Part shown: piece after piece, positions 49,387-58,565 of the stretch
Position numbering within the stretch: position 1 is the stretch's first letter
Layout of the letters: each line of letters begins with the position of its first letter
Origin: Streptomyces sp. NBC_00273
Lineage (GTDB): Bacteria > Actinomycetota > Actinomycetes > Streptomycetales > Streptomycetaceae
Assembly: GCF_036178145.1 (NCBI RefSeq)
Contig: NZ_CP108067.1
Span: 4,526,001-4,590,000, forward strand
DNA length: 64,000 nt
Direction of reading: 5' to 3'
The notes under the pieces: model-generated
Database searches by the model: none
Told to the model about the DNA's origin: nothing
The model's input: only the letters and a program-made list of their open reading frames with translations
Position numbers and translations under genes: made by a program

Positions 49387-50771
49387 GCGTTCACCTCCGT
49401 GTCGGCCCAGAGGGTCGACTTCCTGGGGTCGAAGGGGCAGCCCTTGCCCGTGATGTGCTGCTCGTACTCCTCGCGGAAGTACTTGAGCGAGGAGAAGATC
49501 GGGCTGGCCGCGCCGTCGCCGAGCGCGCAGAAGGACTTGCCGTTGATGTTGTCGGCGATGTCGTTCAGCTTGTCGAGGTCGGACATGACGCCCTGGCCGG
49601 CCTCGATGTCGCGGAGCAGCTGGACCAGCCAGTAGGTGCCCTCGCGGCACGGGGTGCACTTGCCGCAGGACTCGTGGGCGTAGAACTCGGTCCACCGGGT
49701 CACGGCCCGCACCACGCAGGTCGTCTCGTCGAAGCACTGCAGGGCCTTGGTGCCGAGCATCGAGCCGGCGGCGCCCACGCCCTCGTAGTCGAGCGGGACG
49801 TCGAGGTGCTCGTCCGTGAACATCGGGGTGGAGGAGCCGCCCGGGGTCCAGAACTTCAGCCGGTGCCCGGGGCGCATGCCGCCGCTCATGTCGAGGAGCT
49901 GGCGCAGGGTGATGCCGAGCGGGGCCTCGTACTGGCCGGGGCCGGCGACGTGCCCGGAGAGCGAGTACAGCGTGAAGCCGGGGGACTTCTCGGTCCCCAT
50001 CGACTTGAACCAGTCCTTGCCCTTGTTCAGGATCGCGGGAACCGAGGCGATCGACTCCACGTTGTTGACGACAGTGGGGCACGCGTAGAGCCCCTCGACC
50101 GCCGGGAAGGGGGGACGCAGCCGGGGCTGGCCGCGCCGGCCTTCGAGGGAGTCGAGCAGCGCCGTCTCCTCGCCGCAGATGTACGCGCCCGCGCCCGCGT
50201 GCACCGTGATGTCGAGGTTGCGCCCGGTGCCGTCGATGTCCTTGCCGAGGTATCCGGCCGCGTACGCCTCGCGCACGGCCTCGTGCAGGCGCCGCAGGAC
50301 GGGCACCGTCTCCCCGCGCAGGTAGATGAAGGCGTGCTCGGAGCGGATCGCGTAGCAGGCGATGATCATTCCCTCGATGAGGGAGTGCGGGTTGGCGAAG
50401 AGGAGGGGGATGTCCTTGCAGGTTCCCGGCTCCGACTCGTCCGCGTTCACGACGAGGTAGTGCGGCTTTCCGTCGCCCTGCGGGATGAACTGCCACTTCA
50501 TTCCGGTGGGGAAGCCCGCGCCGCCGCGTCCGCGCAGCCCCGAGTCCTTCACATAGGCGATGAGGTCGTCCGGGGTCATCGCGAGCGCCTTGCGCAGGCC
50601 CTCGTACCCCTCGTGGCGCCGGTAGGTCTCCAGCGTCCACGACCGTGGCTCGTCCCAGAAGGCGGACAGCACGGGGGCGAGGAGCTTCTCCGGGCTGGTC
50701 CCGCCGCCGGTCTCCGGGTGGGAGGTTCCCCCATTGCCGCCGTTGCTCAGTTCGGAAGACACCGACATCAC
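49383..50771 (-). CDS. nuoF: NADH-quinone oxidoreductase subunit F, full operon
   Basis: 462 residues. It binds FMN, NADH and cluster N3: [14 protein letters not shown] and the ESEPGTCKD region for nucleotide/[15 protein letters not shown], and [14 protein letters not shown] with the later CALGD for N3. This is where NADH is oxidised. Start: GTG at 50771 overlaps the nuoE stop, and the adjacent ATG at 50768 is equally possible. A GGAGGGGAG ribosome site precedes both. Confidence 0.95.
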   Translation of the reverse strand: MMSVSSELSNGGNGGTSHPETGGGTSPEKLLAPVLSAFWDEPRSWTLETYRRHEGYEGLRKALAMTPDDLIAYVKDSGLRGRGGAGFPTGMKWQFIPQGDGKPHYLVVNADESEPGTCKDIPLLFANPHSLIEGMIIACYAIRSEHAFIYLRGETVPVLRRLHEAVREAYAAGYLGKDIDGTGRNLDITVHAGAGAYICGEETALLDSLEGRRGQPRLRPPFPAVEGLYACPTVVNNVESIASVPAILNKGKDWFKSMGTEKSPGFTLYSLSGHVAGPGQYEAPLGITLRQLLDMSGGMRPGHRLKFWTPGGSSTPMFTDEHLDVPLDYEGVGAAGSMLGTKALQCFDETTCVVRAVTRWTEFYAHESCGKCTPCREGTYWLVQLLRDIEAGQGVMSDLDKLNDIADNINGKSFCALGDGAASPIFSSLKYFREEYEQHITGKGCPFDPRKSTLWADTEVNA

Positions 50772-51523
50772 TCCCCTCCCTCAGTGGTGGCCTCGCCGCG
50801 CGGGTGGACGATCGGGGTGTGCGCGGACTCGCCGCGGGCGATGCGCAGCCCGATCAGGGAAGCGGGGCCGGCACCGCCGGTCGCCTCGACCGCGCCCTCG
50901 CGCTCGTCCGGGAAGCCGGCCAGGATCCGGGCGGTCTCCTTGTAGGTGCACAGCGGCGCGCCCCGGGTCGGGGAGACCTCGCGGCCGGCCAGCAGGTCGT
51001 CGACCATGGCCTTGGCGGACTGGGGGGTCTGGTTGTCGAAGAACTCCCAGTTGACCATCACCACGGGGGCGTAGTCGCAGGCCGCGTTGCACTCGATGTG
51101 TTCGAGGGTGACCTTGCCGTCGGGGGTGGTCCCGTTGTTGCCGACCCCGAGGTGCTCCTTGAGCTCCTCGAAGATGGCGTCGCCGCCCATCACCGCGCAC
51201 AGGGTGTTCGTACAGACGCCGACCTGGTAGTCGCCGGAGGGCCCGCGCCGGTACATCGTGTAGAAGGTCGCCACGGCCGTGACCTCGGCGGTGGTCAGGC
51301 CCAGTACCTCGGCGCAGAAGCGGATGCCGGTGCGCGAGACGTAGCCCTCCTCGGACTGCGTCAGGTGCAGCAGCGGCAGCAGCGCGGAGCGGCTGTCGGG
51401 GTAGCGGGCGATGACTTCCCTGGCGTCGGCTTCGAGGCGCTCGCGTACCTCCGCCGGAAAGTCGGGGGCCGGCAGCTGGGGCATGCCCAGCGAGACCCCT
51501 TGGTTCGAAGGACTGGCGGTCAT
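50768..51523 (-). CDS. nuoE: NADH-quinone oxidoreductase subunit E, full operon
   Basis: 251 residues, a thioredoxin-fold subunit with the [2Fe-2S] cluster N1a held by VCTNTLC and ECNAAC. It works beside NuoF. The C-terminal 80 residues are an actinobacterial extension. ATGA overlap with nuoD. Confidence 0.95.
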   Translation of the reverse strand: MTASPSNQGVSLGMPQLPAPDFPAEVRERLEADAREVIARYPDSRSALLPLLHLTQSEEGYVSRTGIRFCAEVLGLTTAEVTAVATFYTMYRRGPSGDYQVGVCTNTLCAVMGGDAIFEELKEHLGVGNNGTTPDGKVTLEHIECNAACDYAPVVMVNWEFFDNQTPQSAKAMVDDLLAGREVSPTRGAPLCTYKETARILAGFPDEREGAVEATGGAGPASLIGLRIARGESAHTPIVHPRGEATTEGGE

Positions 51524-52860
51524 CGGTCGACGCCTCCCATCACGGGGTCGATGGAGGCGACGGCGACGATGACGTCGGCGACCTGGCCGCCCTCGCACAT
51601 CGCGGCCATGGCCTGCAGGTTGGTGAAGGACGGGTCGCGGAAGTGGACCCGGTAGGGGCGGGTCCCGCCGTCGGATACGACGTGCACGCCGAGCTCGCCC
51701 TTGGGCGACTCGACGGCCGCGTACGCCTGGCCGGCCGGTACCCGGAAGCCCTCGGTCACCAGCTTGAAGTGGTGGATGAGGGCCTCCATGGAGGTGCCCA
51801 TGATGTTCCTGATGTGGTCGAGCGAGTTGCCGAGGCCGTCCGGGCCCATCGCGAGCTGCGCCGGCCAGGCGATCTTCTTGTCGGCGACCATCACCGGTCC
51901 CGGCTCCAGGCGCTCCAGGCACTGCTCGACGATCCGCAACGACTGGCGCATCTCCTCCAGGCGGATCAGGAACCGCCCGTAGGAGTCGCAGCTCTCGGTG
52001 GTCGGCACGTCGAACTCGTAGTTCTCGTAGCCGCAGTACGGGTCCGACTTGCGCAGGTCGTGCGGCAGGCCGGCGGAACGCAGGATCGGGCCGGTGGCGC
52101 CGAGCGCCATGCAGCCGGTGAGGTCGAGGTAGCCGACGTCCTGCATGCGGGCCTTGAAGATGGGGTTGCCGGTGGCGAGCTTGTCGTACTCCGGCAGGTT
52201 CTTCTTCATGGTCTTGAGGAACTCGCGCAGCTGGTCGACGGCGCCCGGGGGCAGGTCCTGGGCGAGGCCGCCGGGGCGGACGAACGCGTGGTTCATGCGC
52301 AGTCCGGTGATCAGCTCGAAGATGTCGAGGATCAGCTCGCGGTCGCGGAAGCCGTAGATCATGATCGTGGTCGCGCCCAGCTCCATGCCGCCGGTGGCGA
52401 TGCACACCAGGTGGGAGGAGAGCCGGTTGAGCTCCATCAGCAGGACGCGGATGACGGTGGCGCGGTCGGGGATCTGGTCGGTGATGCCGAGCAGCTTCTC
52501 GACGCCGAGGCAGTACGCCGTCTCGTTGAAGAACGGCGTCAGGTAGTCCATGCGCGTCACGAAGGTGGTGCCCTGCGTCCAGTTCCGGAATTCGAGGTTC
52601 TTCTCGATGCCGGTGTGCAGGTAGCCGATGCCGCAGCGGGCCTCGGTGACCGTCTCGCCGTCGATCTCCAGGATCAGGCGCAGCACTCCGTGCGTGGAGG
52701 GGTGCTGCGGACCCATGTTGACGACGATCCGCTCGTCGTCGGCCTTGGCCGCGGACCGGACGATCTCGTCCCAGTCGCCGCCGGTGACGGTGTAGACGGT
52801 GCCCTCTGTCGTCTCGCGAGCGGAGGCGTGGTTTTCTGCGTCATTCGAGATGGGGGACAT
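51520..52860 (-). CDS. nuoD: NADH-quinone oxidoreductase subunit D, full operon
   Basis: 446 residues, the 49-kDa subunit that forms the quinone head-group site with Nuo[16 protein letters not shown] carries the conserved histidines of that site, followed by GYLHTGIEK and the C-terminal DPVMGGVDR. This is the only NuoD in the window, so the partial second complex must lack it or share this one. The start codon shares one base with the nuoC stop (TGATG). Confidence 0.95.
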   Translation of the reverse strand: MSPISNDAENHASARETTEGTVYTVTGGDWDEIVRSAAKADDERIVVNMGPQHPSTHGVLRLILEIDGETVTEARCGIGYLHTGIEKNLEFRNWTQGTTFVTRMDYLTPFFNETAYCLGVEKLLGITDQIPDRATVIRVLLMELNRLSSHLVCIATGGMELGATTIMIYGFRDRELILDIFELITGLRMNHAFVRPGGLAQDLPPGAVDQLREFLKTMKKNLPEYDKLATGNPIFKARMQDVGYLDLTGCMALGATGPILRSAGLPHDLRKSDPYCGYENYEFDVPTTESCDSYGRFLIRLEEMRQSLRIVEQCLERLEPGPVMVADKKIAWPAQLAMGPDGLGNSLDHIRNIMGTSMEALIHHFKLVTEGFRVPAGQAYAAVESPKGELGVHVVSDGGTRPYRVHFRDPSFTNLQAMAAMCEGGQVADVIVAVASIDPVMGGVDR

Positions 52861-53579
52861 CAGCTGTACGACCTCCGCTGGTCGGGAGCCGGGATCTGGG
52901 CGCCCTTGTACTCGATGGGGATGCCGCCGAGCGGGTAGTCCTTGCGCTGCGGGAAGCCCTGCCAGTCGTCCGGCATCATGATCCGAGTGAGGGCCGGGTG
53001 CCCGTCGAAGATCAGGCCGAAGAAGTCGTACGTCTCGCGCTCGTGCCAGTCGTTGGTCGGGTAGACGGCGACGAGCGAGGGGACGTGCGGGTCGCCGTCC
53101 GGGACGGACACCTCCAGCCGCAGGATCCGGCCGTGCGTGAGCGAGCGCAGGTGGTAGACGGCGTGCAGCTCACGGCCCTTGTCCCCGGGGAAGTGCACGC
53201 CGGAGACGCCGGTGCAGAGCTCGAAGCGCAGGGCCGGGTCGTCGCGCAGGGTGCGCGCGACCCGGACGAGGTGCTCGCGGGCGATGTGGAAGGTGAGCTC
53301 GCCCCGGTCGACCACCGTCTTCTCGATGGCGTTCCCGGGGACGAGGTCCTGCTCCTCCAGTGCGCCTTCGAGCTCGTCGGCCACCTCGTCGAAGTAGGAC
53401 CCGTACGGCCGGCTCGTCGCGCCGGGCAGGGCCACGGTCCGCACGAGGCCGCCGTAGCCGCTGGTGTCCCCGCCGCCCGCGGCACCGAACATGCCCTTGC
53501 GGACGCCGATGACCTCGGGGCCCTGGTCGCGCGGCGCAGGGACGTTGCTGCCGTTCTCCGGCTCTTGCGTCTCGCTCAC
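52860..53579 (-). CDS. nuoC: NADH-quinone oxidoreductase subunit C, full operon
   Basis: 239 residues from a GTG start. NuoC (30 kDa) domain with [20 protein letters not shown] and [11 protein letters not shown]. It has an N-terminal glycine-rich leader and no repetitive C-terminal tail, unlike the 437-residue copy at 10151-11464. GTGA overlap with nuoB. Confidence 0.95.
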   Translation of the reverse strand: MSETQEPENGSNVPAPRDQGPEVIGVRKGMFGAAGGGDTSGYGGLVRTVALPGATSRPYGSYFDEVADELEGALEEQDLVPGNAIEKTVVDRGELTFHIAREHLVRVARTLRDDPALRFELCTGVSGVHFPGDKGRELHAVYHLRSLTHGRILRLEVSVPDGDPHVPSLVAVYPTNDWHERETYDFFGLIFDGHPALTRIMMPDDWQGFPQRKDYPLGGIPIEYKGAQIPAPDQRRSYS

Positions 53580-54130
53580 CGGAGCAGCCCCTTCATCTCG
53601 ATGGTGGGGAGGGCCTTGAGGGCCGCCTCCTCCGCCTCACGGGCCGCTTCTTCCCGGTTCACGCCGAGCTTTCCGCCCTGGATCTTCTGGTGGAGCTTGA
53701 GGATCGCGTCCATCAGCATCTCGGGGCGCGGCGGGCAGCCGGGCAGGTAGATGTCCACCGGGACGATGTGGTCGACGCCCTGGACGATCGCGTAGTTGTT
53801 GAACATTCCGCCCGAGGATGCACAAACCCCCATGGAGATGACCCATTTGGGAGCGGGCATCTGGTCGTACACCTGCCGCAGCACCGGCGCCATCTTCTGA
53901 CTGACCCGCCCGGCCACGATCATCAGATCGGCCTGGCGCGGGGAGCCGCGGAAGACCTCCATGCCGAAGCGGGCCAGGTCGTACCGGCCGGCTCCGGTGG
54001 TCATCATCTCGATGGCGCAGCAGGCGAGGCCGAAGGTCGCCGGGAAGACGGACGACTTGCGCACCCATCCCGCGGCCTGTTCGACGGTGGTCAGCAGGAA
54101 GCCGCTCGGCAGCTTCTCTTCCAGTCCCAT
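53576..54130 (-). CDS. nuoB: NADH-quinone oxidoreductase subunit B, full operon
   Basis: 184 residues. The N2 cluster ligands are in [19 protein letters not shown] and [10 protein letters not shown]2 reduces menaquinone at the NuoB/NuoD/NuoH interface. It is 15 bases after nuoA. The middle ligand region differs from the second copy (GACSNCGGP there). Confidence 0.95.
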   Translation of the reverse strand: MGLEEKLPSGFLLTTVEQAAGWVRKSSVFPATFGLACCAIEMMTTGAGRYDLARFGMEVFRGSPRQADLMIVAGRVSQKMAPVLRQVYDQMPAPKWVISMGVCASSGGMFNNYAIVQGVDHIVPVDIYLPGCPPRPEMLMDAILKLHQKIQGGKLGVNREEAAREAEEAALKALPTIEMKGLLR

Positions 54131-54145
54131 GGAAAATTCAGCCCC

Positions 54146-54505
54146 TCAGTCCCATTCCAGGCCGCCGCGGCGCCACACGTAGGCGTAGGCGACGAAGACG
54201 GTGAGCACGAAGAGCAGCATCTCGACGAGCCCGAAGATCCCCAGGGAGTCGAAGGTGACGGCCCAGGGGTAGAGGAAGACAACCTCGATGTCGAAGACGA
54301 TGAAGAGCATCGCCGTCAGGTAGTACTTGATCGGGAAGCGGCCACCGCCGGCCGGCATCGGCGTCGGCTCGATGCCGCACTCGTAGGCTTCAAGCTTTGC
54401 CCGGTTGTACCGTTTTGGACCGATCAGCGTGGCCATGACCACGGAGAAGATCGCAAACCCTGCGCCGAGGGCGCCGAGCACGAGGATGGGCGCGTACGCA
54501 TTCAC
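54146..54505 (-). CDS. nuoA: NADH-quinone oxidoreductase subunit A, full operon
   Basis: 119 residues from the GTG at 54505, with GGAAGGAG upstream. Three membrane helices and the AYECGIEP loop motif. First gene of the fourteen-gene nuoA-N operon (54505 down to 38662), all in one direction with overlaps or gaps of at most 15 bases. A Rex-type operator lies about 120 bases upstream. Confidence 0.95.
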   Translation of the reverse strand: MNAYAPILVLGALGAGFAIFSVVMATLIGPKRYNRAKLEAYECGIEPTPMPAGGGRFPIKYYLTAMLFIVFDIEVVFLYPWAVTFDSLGIFGLVEMLLFVLTVFVAYAYVWRRGGLEWD

Positions 54506-54626
54506 GCTCCTCGCTCCTTCCAGTCGTCCTTGACCGTTGGACCGCTGCCGGCCGGGGGCACCTCCCAGCGGTAGCTGGAGGCGTGCACCGCCTCGCGAAG
54601 ATCGCGCTTCCGATCGAGCACTCGCA

Positions 54627-54642
54627 TGTGAGGCAGTTCACA
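54627..54642. promoter_or_regulatory. Rex-type operator upstream of nuoA-N
   Basis: TGTGA-GGCAG-TTCACA matches the Rex consensus TGTGAANNNNTTCACA at all but one arm position; the right arm continues to TTCACAA. Rex is a redox repressor of respiratory genes that releases DNA when NADH is high. I recall that nuo is among the Rex-linked genes of Streptomyces. The site lies about 10-25 bases downstream of the predicted start of transcription, a good place to block RNA polymerase. Confidence 0.7.
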
Positions 54643-54658
54643 AGCCGGACTGGTGCGC

Positions 54659-54664
54659 ATCTTA
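54659..54664 (-). promoter_or_regulatory. Candidate -10 box of the nuo operon
   Basis: TAAGAT read on the minus strand, about 155 bases before the nuoA start and just upstream of the Rex site. No convincing -35 box is 17-18 bases away, so an activator may help or the box may be wrong. Confidence 0.35.
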
Positions 54665-54677
54665 TGCCTGCTCGTCT

Positions 54678-54761
54678 GTGATCTGCGACACGGGTAACAA
54701 TACCGAGTTTGTGATCTCCACCACCTGACGAACGATCATGAAGCCCGATGAGTGGTGATCT
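54678..54761. repeat. Three GTGATCT repeats upstream of the nuo promoter
   Basis: GTGATCT starts at 54678, 54711 and 54755, separated by 33 and 44 bases, both multiples of 11, so all face the same side of the helix. ATGATCAC, an inverted relative, follows at 54781-54788. Confidence 0.5.
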
Positions 54762-55161
54762 TCATACGCGAAGCATCCACATGATCACTAAAGGTGACAT
54801 CTGAGCCTGTTACCGCAGGTAGAAGGGGGCCCGCCCTATCAAACGATTCGCAGTGCAGGCAAATTGGCAAGAGGGGTGCGGAGCTGATAAGGGGATCGGC
54901 GTCCCCCGGTCGAGGGAGCCCGTGTGTACGGAGGTGGACACGGGGCAGGCGCGGGGGTGGATGTGGGGCGGACGGGAGCGCCGGCGAGGTGTGGGAGACC
55001 GCACGAGGGGCGCTCCGATACCCGCACCCCCGTCGCCGCGGGGGGCTGCGCGAGCACGTGCATCCGTTCACGAACCTCTCGGCACGTTCACAGGAAGGTC
55101 ACGGGAGGGGCACAGCGTCCGCATGGCGTGACATTGCTGTGACCTGCGCCACTCTGAATCG

Positions 55162-55180
55162 AGCCCTCCGAAAGAGGGCT
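55162..55180 (+). other. Small hairpin in the NlpC/P60 upstream region
   Basis: AGCCCTC/GAGGGCT stem (55162-55168 with 55174-55180) with a CGAAA loop, about 210 bases before the gene. It may be part of a leader RNA structure or a terminator remnant. No riboswitch class was recognised. Confidence 0.4.
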
Positions 55181-55391
55181 TGGCCATCTGTGCGGAGTGA
55201 TGGTAGGTCAAGGATCAATTAGGACTTAATTCCGAAACCCCATGATCACAGCCCTGTGAGGGCCTGTCCGATTCGCCCGTTACGGCGTCAATAAGGAGTC
55301 GGACGCGCCCGGTTCGCGCCATTCTCGCGCAACTGTGGCGCAACCCACGTTTCTTGAAGGGAACCCGGGCACCCTGATAGCGGTTGTCCTC

Positions 55392-56231
55392 ATGTCCCAC
55401 ACCGCTCACATACCCAGCCACCGGAAGCCCCGCCGTAGCGCCTCGAAGCTCGCGGTCCGCGCCGGAGTTGCCGGTGGCGTCCTCAGCACCCTGGCCATGG
55501 CCGGCACGGCGAGCGCGTCCCCGTCCGCCGAGCCCGTGGCCGAGACGACGCTCGAAATGCCGGTCCTCAACCTGGACCTGGGCGCCGACGTCTCCTCCGC
55601 CGTCACGGTGGCCGCCGAGAACACCCGTCTCGCGGCCGTCGAGGGCGAACTGACTGCCCAGGAGGAGAGCGCCCGTACCGGCGCCGCCGCCGAGGCGAAG
55701 CAGGCCAAGGAAGAGGCCCAGAAGAAGGCCGACGCCGAGAAGGCCGAGAAGACGGCGAAGGAAGAGGCCGTCCGCAAGGCCGAGGCCGAGCGCTCCAGCC
55801 GCAGCTCCTCCGAGCGCACGACGCTGAAGAGCACCGCCGCCCCGCAGGGCACGGGCACCGTGTCCGCCCCGGCCACCGGCTCCGCCGCGGCCATCGTCAA
55901 CTTCGCCCGCGCGCAGGTCGGCAAGGCGTACGTGATGGGCGGCACCGGCCCGTCCTCGTTCGACTGCTCCGGTCTCGTCCAGGCCGCCTACCGCCAGGCC
56001 GGCATCAGCCTGCCGCGCATGTCCCAGGCGCAGTCCTCGGCCGGCACCTCGGTGTCGCTGAACGCCCTGCAGCCGGGCGACATCCTGTACTGGGGCTCCA
56101 AGGGCAGCGCTTACCACGTCGCCATCTACGTCGGCGGCGGCAAGTTCGTCGGCGCGCAGAACCCCAGCACCGGCATCGTCGAGCGCAACCTCAGCTACGA
56201 CAAGCCGACGGGCGCCGTCCGCGTCCTCTGA
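55392..56231 (+). CDS. Secreted NlpC/P60 peptidoglycan hydrolase
   Basis: 279 residues from the ATG at 55392. A basic signal peptide (SHRKPRRSASK, then a hydrophobic run to ASA) leads to an Ala/Glu/Lys-rich coiled coil (about residues 70-135) and a C-terminal NlpC/P60 domain. The catalytic cysteine is C192 in FDCSGLV and the histidine is H242 in YHVAIYVGGGK. Such enzymes cut cell-wall stem peptides between D-Glu and the diamino acid, in growth or spore development. A stretch of 19 upstream codons is open but looks like leader. Confidence 0.92.
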   Translation: MSHTAHIPSHRKPRRSASKLAVRAGVAGGVLSTLAMAGTASASPSAEPVAETTLEMPVLNLDLGADVSSAVTVAAENTRLAAVEGELTAQEESARTGAAAEAKQAKEEAQKKADAEKAEKTAKEEAVRKAEAERSSRSSSERTTLKSTAAPQGTGTVSAPATGSAAAIVNFARAQVGKAYVMGGTGPSSFDCSGLVQAAYRQAGISLPRMSQAQSSAGTSVSLNALQPGDILYWGSKGSAYHVAIYVGGGKFVGAQNPSTGIVERNLSYDKPTGAVRVL

Positions 56232-56279
56232 GCACCGCTCGGACCGAGGCACCAGACACGACCGAGGGACACGCCCCAC

Positions 56280-56316
56280 GGCCGGTACTCCCCCGCTCGG
56301 GGGTGGAGTACCGGCC
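56280..56316. terminator. Terminator between convergent NlpC/P60 and lipoprotein genes
   Basis: A 15-bp stem with one bulge (GGCCGGTACTCC at 56280-56291 with GGAGTACCGGCC at 56305-56316, plus inner C/G pairs). It lies 48 bases after the plus-strand gene and 110 bases after the minus-strand gene end. Confidence 0.8.
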
Positions 56317-56426
56317 CTGGGGCCGTTCTTCGTGCTTCCCGCGCGCCAGGGGCGCTCCGGGCAGCCAGGGGTACCCCCGGGCCCTCAGGCGTGCCCCCAG
56401 GGGCCCCGGCCCCCTGGGGCGCCTCC

Positions 56427-57401
56427 TCAGGCCAGCGAGGCCGCCAGCTTGAAGCGGGCCTCCCGCTGCTCCTTGTAGAGCGCGAGCGTCTCGGCGTGCT
56501 CCTCGACGAGCCGCTCCTGGTACGCCTTCTCGACCGCGCCCCAGATGCCGACGAGGTTCACCTCGCGCTTGCACGCGACATCGGCCTCGGCCGCCGTCAC
56601 GGCCTTCGGACCGCCCTTGTCGTCCTGCAAGCCGAGCTTCTCCACGACGTCGTACGGCGATTCGATCCCGGCGTATCCCGACTTGTCCATGCATGACGAC
56701 CACTTCTTGAGGGCGTCGACGACCCGGGAGTCCTGCCGGGAGCGGTCGTGCGCCTCCGAGGCGAGCCCGAACGTGAACAGCAGGTCCACGCTGTTCTTGG
56801 TCGGGGCGTAGAGCTTGCGGAACGCCTCGCGCCCGCACCCGCCGGCCGGCACCTTCTGCCCCGCCGCCGTCAGGCCGCTGTCCACCAGCGCGGCCTCCTC
56901 CTCGGTGTTCGCGTCGGGGGCCGTGCCGCTCTGGGCCCCGGGCCGCTCGCCGTTCATCACGACGTACGCGCTGTCGCTCAACTGCGGCGGAGCGGGCTTC
57001 GCCGGGCTCCCCTCCCCCGCGGACTTGTCGTACCCGTGGGCCGCCGCGTACGCCGGATCGGCCAGGCCGAAGAGGTACGCGTGCCGGTCCTCGGGCCCGG
57101 CGCCGGGGGCCTCGGCCGATCGCACGCCCTCGTAGGCGAACCCGTACCGGGCCATGCACCGGGAGACCAGGGCCTGCTGGACCTGGCCCATCCGGATCCG
57201 TTCGGCCTCGGTGTCCGTGTACGCGTCCATCGGGAGGGACAGCGCGGACGTCGCCGGGTTCACCTCGACGGGACCGAGTTCCGGTTCACCGCCCCCGGAG
57301 CCGCCGGTCCCGGCGCAGCCGGCCAGGAGGGCGGCCGCCAGCAGGACGGCGACCGGCGCGGCGGCCGGGGCGGCGGTCCGGCGGCGCCGGGAGGTGTTCA
57401 T
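56427..57401 (-). CDS. Lipoprotein of unknown function with C-x4-G motifs
   Basis: 324 residues from an ATG with AAGGAG upstream. The lipobox LLAGCAG puts the acylated cysteine near residue 29. The mature part is Gly/Pro-rich at first, then helical, with CMARYGF and CMDKSGY motifs and further cysteines in GGCGREAF and VACKREV, probably disulfide-bonded outside the cell. The same C-[ML]-x3-G pattern occurs twice in the lipoprotein at 58113. Function unknown; by context it may interact with the MacAB-like exporter. Confidence 0.75.
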   Translation of the reverse strand: MNTSRRRRTAAPAAAPVAVLLAAALLAGCAGTGGSGGGEPELGPVEVNPATSALSLPMDAYTDTEAERIRMGQVQQALVSRCMARYGFAYEGVRSAEAPGAGPEDRHAYLFGLADPAYAAAHGYDKSAGEGSPAKPAPPQLSDSAYVVMNGERPGAQSGTAPDANTEEEAALVDSGLTAAGQKVPAGGCGREAFRKLYAPTKNSVDLLFTFGLASEAHDRSRQDSRVVDALKKWSSCMDKSGYAGIESPYDVVEKLGLQDDKGGPKAVTAAEADVACKREVNLVGIWGAVEKAYQERLVEEHAETLALYKEQREARFKLAASLA

Positions 57402-57445
57402 CGCGTGGAACTCCTTCTGCTGGATTCCGGATTGCGGATTACGGA

Positions 57446-57856
57446 TTACGGGTGGAGGGTGTACTTGGCCGAGCTGATCTTGTTCTTGAAGTTGGCCGAG
57501 GCGTTGCCCGCGTAGTTCGACGGGATCTCTCCGACGTTGCCGCCCAGGTCCTTGTCGGTGCCGACCTTCCAGGCGTAGACGTCCCGGTTCCGGTAGGACT
57601 CGGTGGTGTCGTTGATCCAGTTCCCGCTGGCCGAGCAGGAGCCCTGGTACTTGTCGTCGCTGAAGTTCAGGTCATTCGTCACCAGGTCGAAGACACAGCC
57701 GGACTGGTTCTGCCAGTAGAAAAGCCCGAACTCCTGGTTCTCCAGATTTCCGTCGCGCCCCCAGGCACCCGCCGGACCCGCGGTGCCCAGCAGAATGGCG
57801 CCGACCGAAACGGCGGCGACACAGCCGGCCGTCAGCTTCCGCATTGCGTTGTCCAT
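57446..57856 (-). CDS. Small secreted protein, I36/crystallin-like
   Basis: 136 residues from the ATG at 57856 (a GTG just before it is equally possible). The signal peptide ends at GPAGA near residue 31. The mature domain has two cysteines (SGCVFDL and GSCSASGNW), NRDVYAWKVG and a C-terminal NFKNKISSAKY that resembles the beta-gamma-crystallin-like peptidase inhibitor I36 family. The match is only moderate. It is in the same direction as the lipoprotein at 56427 and precedes it by 44 bases, so they may be co-transcribed. Confidence 0.6.
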   Translation of the reverse strand: MDNAMRKLTAGCVAAVSVGAILLGTAGPAGAWGRDGNLENQEFGLFYWQNQSGCVFDLVTNDLNFSDDKYQGSCSASGNWINDTTESYRNRDVYAWKVGTDKDLGGNVGEIPSNYAGNASANFKNKISSAKYTLHP

Positions 57857-58009
57857 CACGCTTACCTCACTCTTCGGGTGAAAATCGGGCTGTTCGGGGC
57901 GGACCGGGGTATCGCATTTCCGCCCGGCGGGGATTCAACATCGAACCCCCTGCCGGTTCAAGCTCTTTCTCAGCTGATGGACAGTCATTTCTGTTGTCTG
58001 ATAGGTAAC

Positions 58010-58039
58010 TTGTCGCAAGCGGCCACGGGTCCCTACTAT
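58010..58039 (+). promoter_or_regulatory. Candidate promoter of the lipoprotein-exporter operon
   Basis: TTGTCG (58010-58015) and TACTAT (58034-58039) are 18 bases apart, close to the main sigma factor consensus, and lie about 70 bases upstream of the GTG at 58113. The region is less GC-rich than its surroundings. Confidence 0.45.
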
Positions 58040-58112
58040 CTGGCGCGCGCACTCCCCCACCCGTCAAACGGATGCGCATAATCCACTCCTACCGCCGTAA
58101 GGGAAGCCTGTC

Positions 58113-58565
58113 GTGCACGCGAGATATTTGACCCCTCTACTTCTTCTGTGCATTTCACTGACGGGATGCGGCGGCGGCGACGAAAAGCCTGTAGCAAGCG
58201 ACAGTCCGCCCCCGACCACGGAGGAAATCGCGTACTACGACTGCCTGAAGAAGCAGGGCGTCGCGATCGTGTATACGGACTATGGCGCTCCGCGCGAGGA
58301 CAAGTCGAAGCCCTGGAACGAGGAGGCGCACAGGACCTGCGCGCCGATGTTGCCGCCCCCGCCGAAGCCCCAGCCGGCCGAGCCCGCCCAGCTCGCCGCC
58401 GCGCAGAAGGAGTCCGCGTGCCTGCGGGCCGAGGGCATCTCCTGGTACCCGGACCCGGACCCGGTCACCGCCCAGATCGACGACCGCAAGGGCACTCCCG
58501 AACAGTGGAGCTCGCTCAAGCGCGACCACCTCGACGCGTTGAAGAAGTGCCGGCCGGACGGATGA
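58113..58565 (+). CDS. Lipoprotein of unknown function (C-x4-G motifs)
   Basis: 150 residues from a GTG. The lipobox LTGCGGG puts the acylated cysteine near residue 19. Two motifs, DCLKKQGV and ACLRAEGI, share the C-[ML]-x3-G pattern with the lipoprotein at 56427. A proline-rich link lies between them. It overlaps the adaptor gene by ATGA, so it belongs to the exporter operon, probably as an extracytoplasmic accessory part. Function unknown. Confidence 0.8.
   Translation: MHARYLTPLLLLCISLTGCGGGDEKPVASDSPPPTTEEIAYYDCLKKQGVAIVYTDYGAPREDKSKPWNEEAHRTCAPMLPPPPKPQPAEPAQLAAAQKESACLRAEGISWYPDPDPVTAQIDDRKGTPEQWSSLKRDHLDALKKCRPDG

Larger units (their letters stand above)
54506..55391. other. 886-base intergenic region with the nuo promoter and a Rex site
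   Basis: It separates nuoA (minus) from the NlpC/P60 gene (plus). It holds a Rex-type operator and -10 box for nuo, three phased GTGATCT repeats (54678-54761), a hairpin at 55162-55180, and the promoter of the NlpC/P60 gene. The half next to nuo is relatively AT-rich for this genome. A 142-codon open frame at 54794-55222 has no family resemblance or ribosome site and is not called. Confidence 0.6.

Noticed and set aside
54794..55222. A 142-codon open frame between nuoA and the NlpC/P60 gene
   Set aside because: No ribosome site, no recognisable family, Arg/Gly-rich composition and a position over the promoter region argue against a gene.
55120..55391. A c-di-AMP (ydaO-type) riboswitch before the NlpC/P60 gene, a common arrangement in Streptomyces
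   Set aside because: I could not find the conserved core sequences or the paired arms of that class; only one small hairpin is clear. A covariance-model search would decide.
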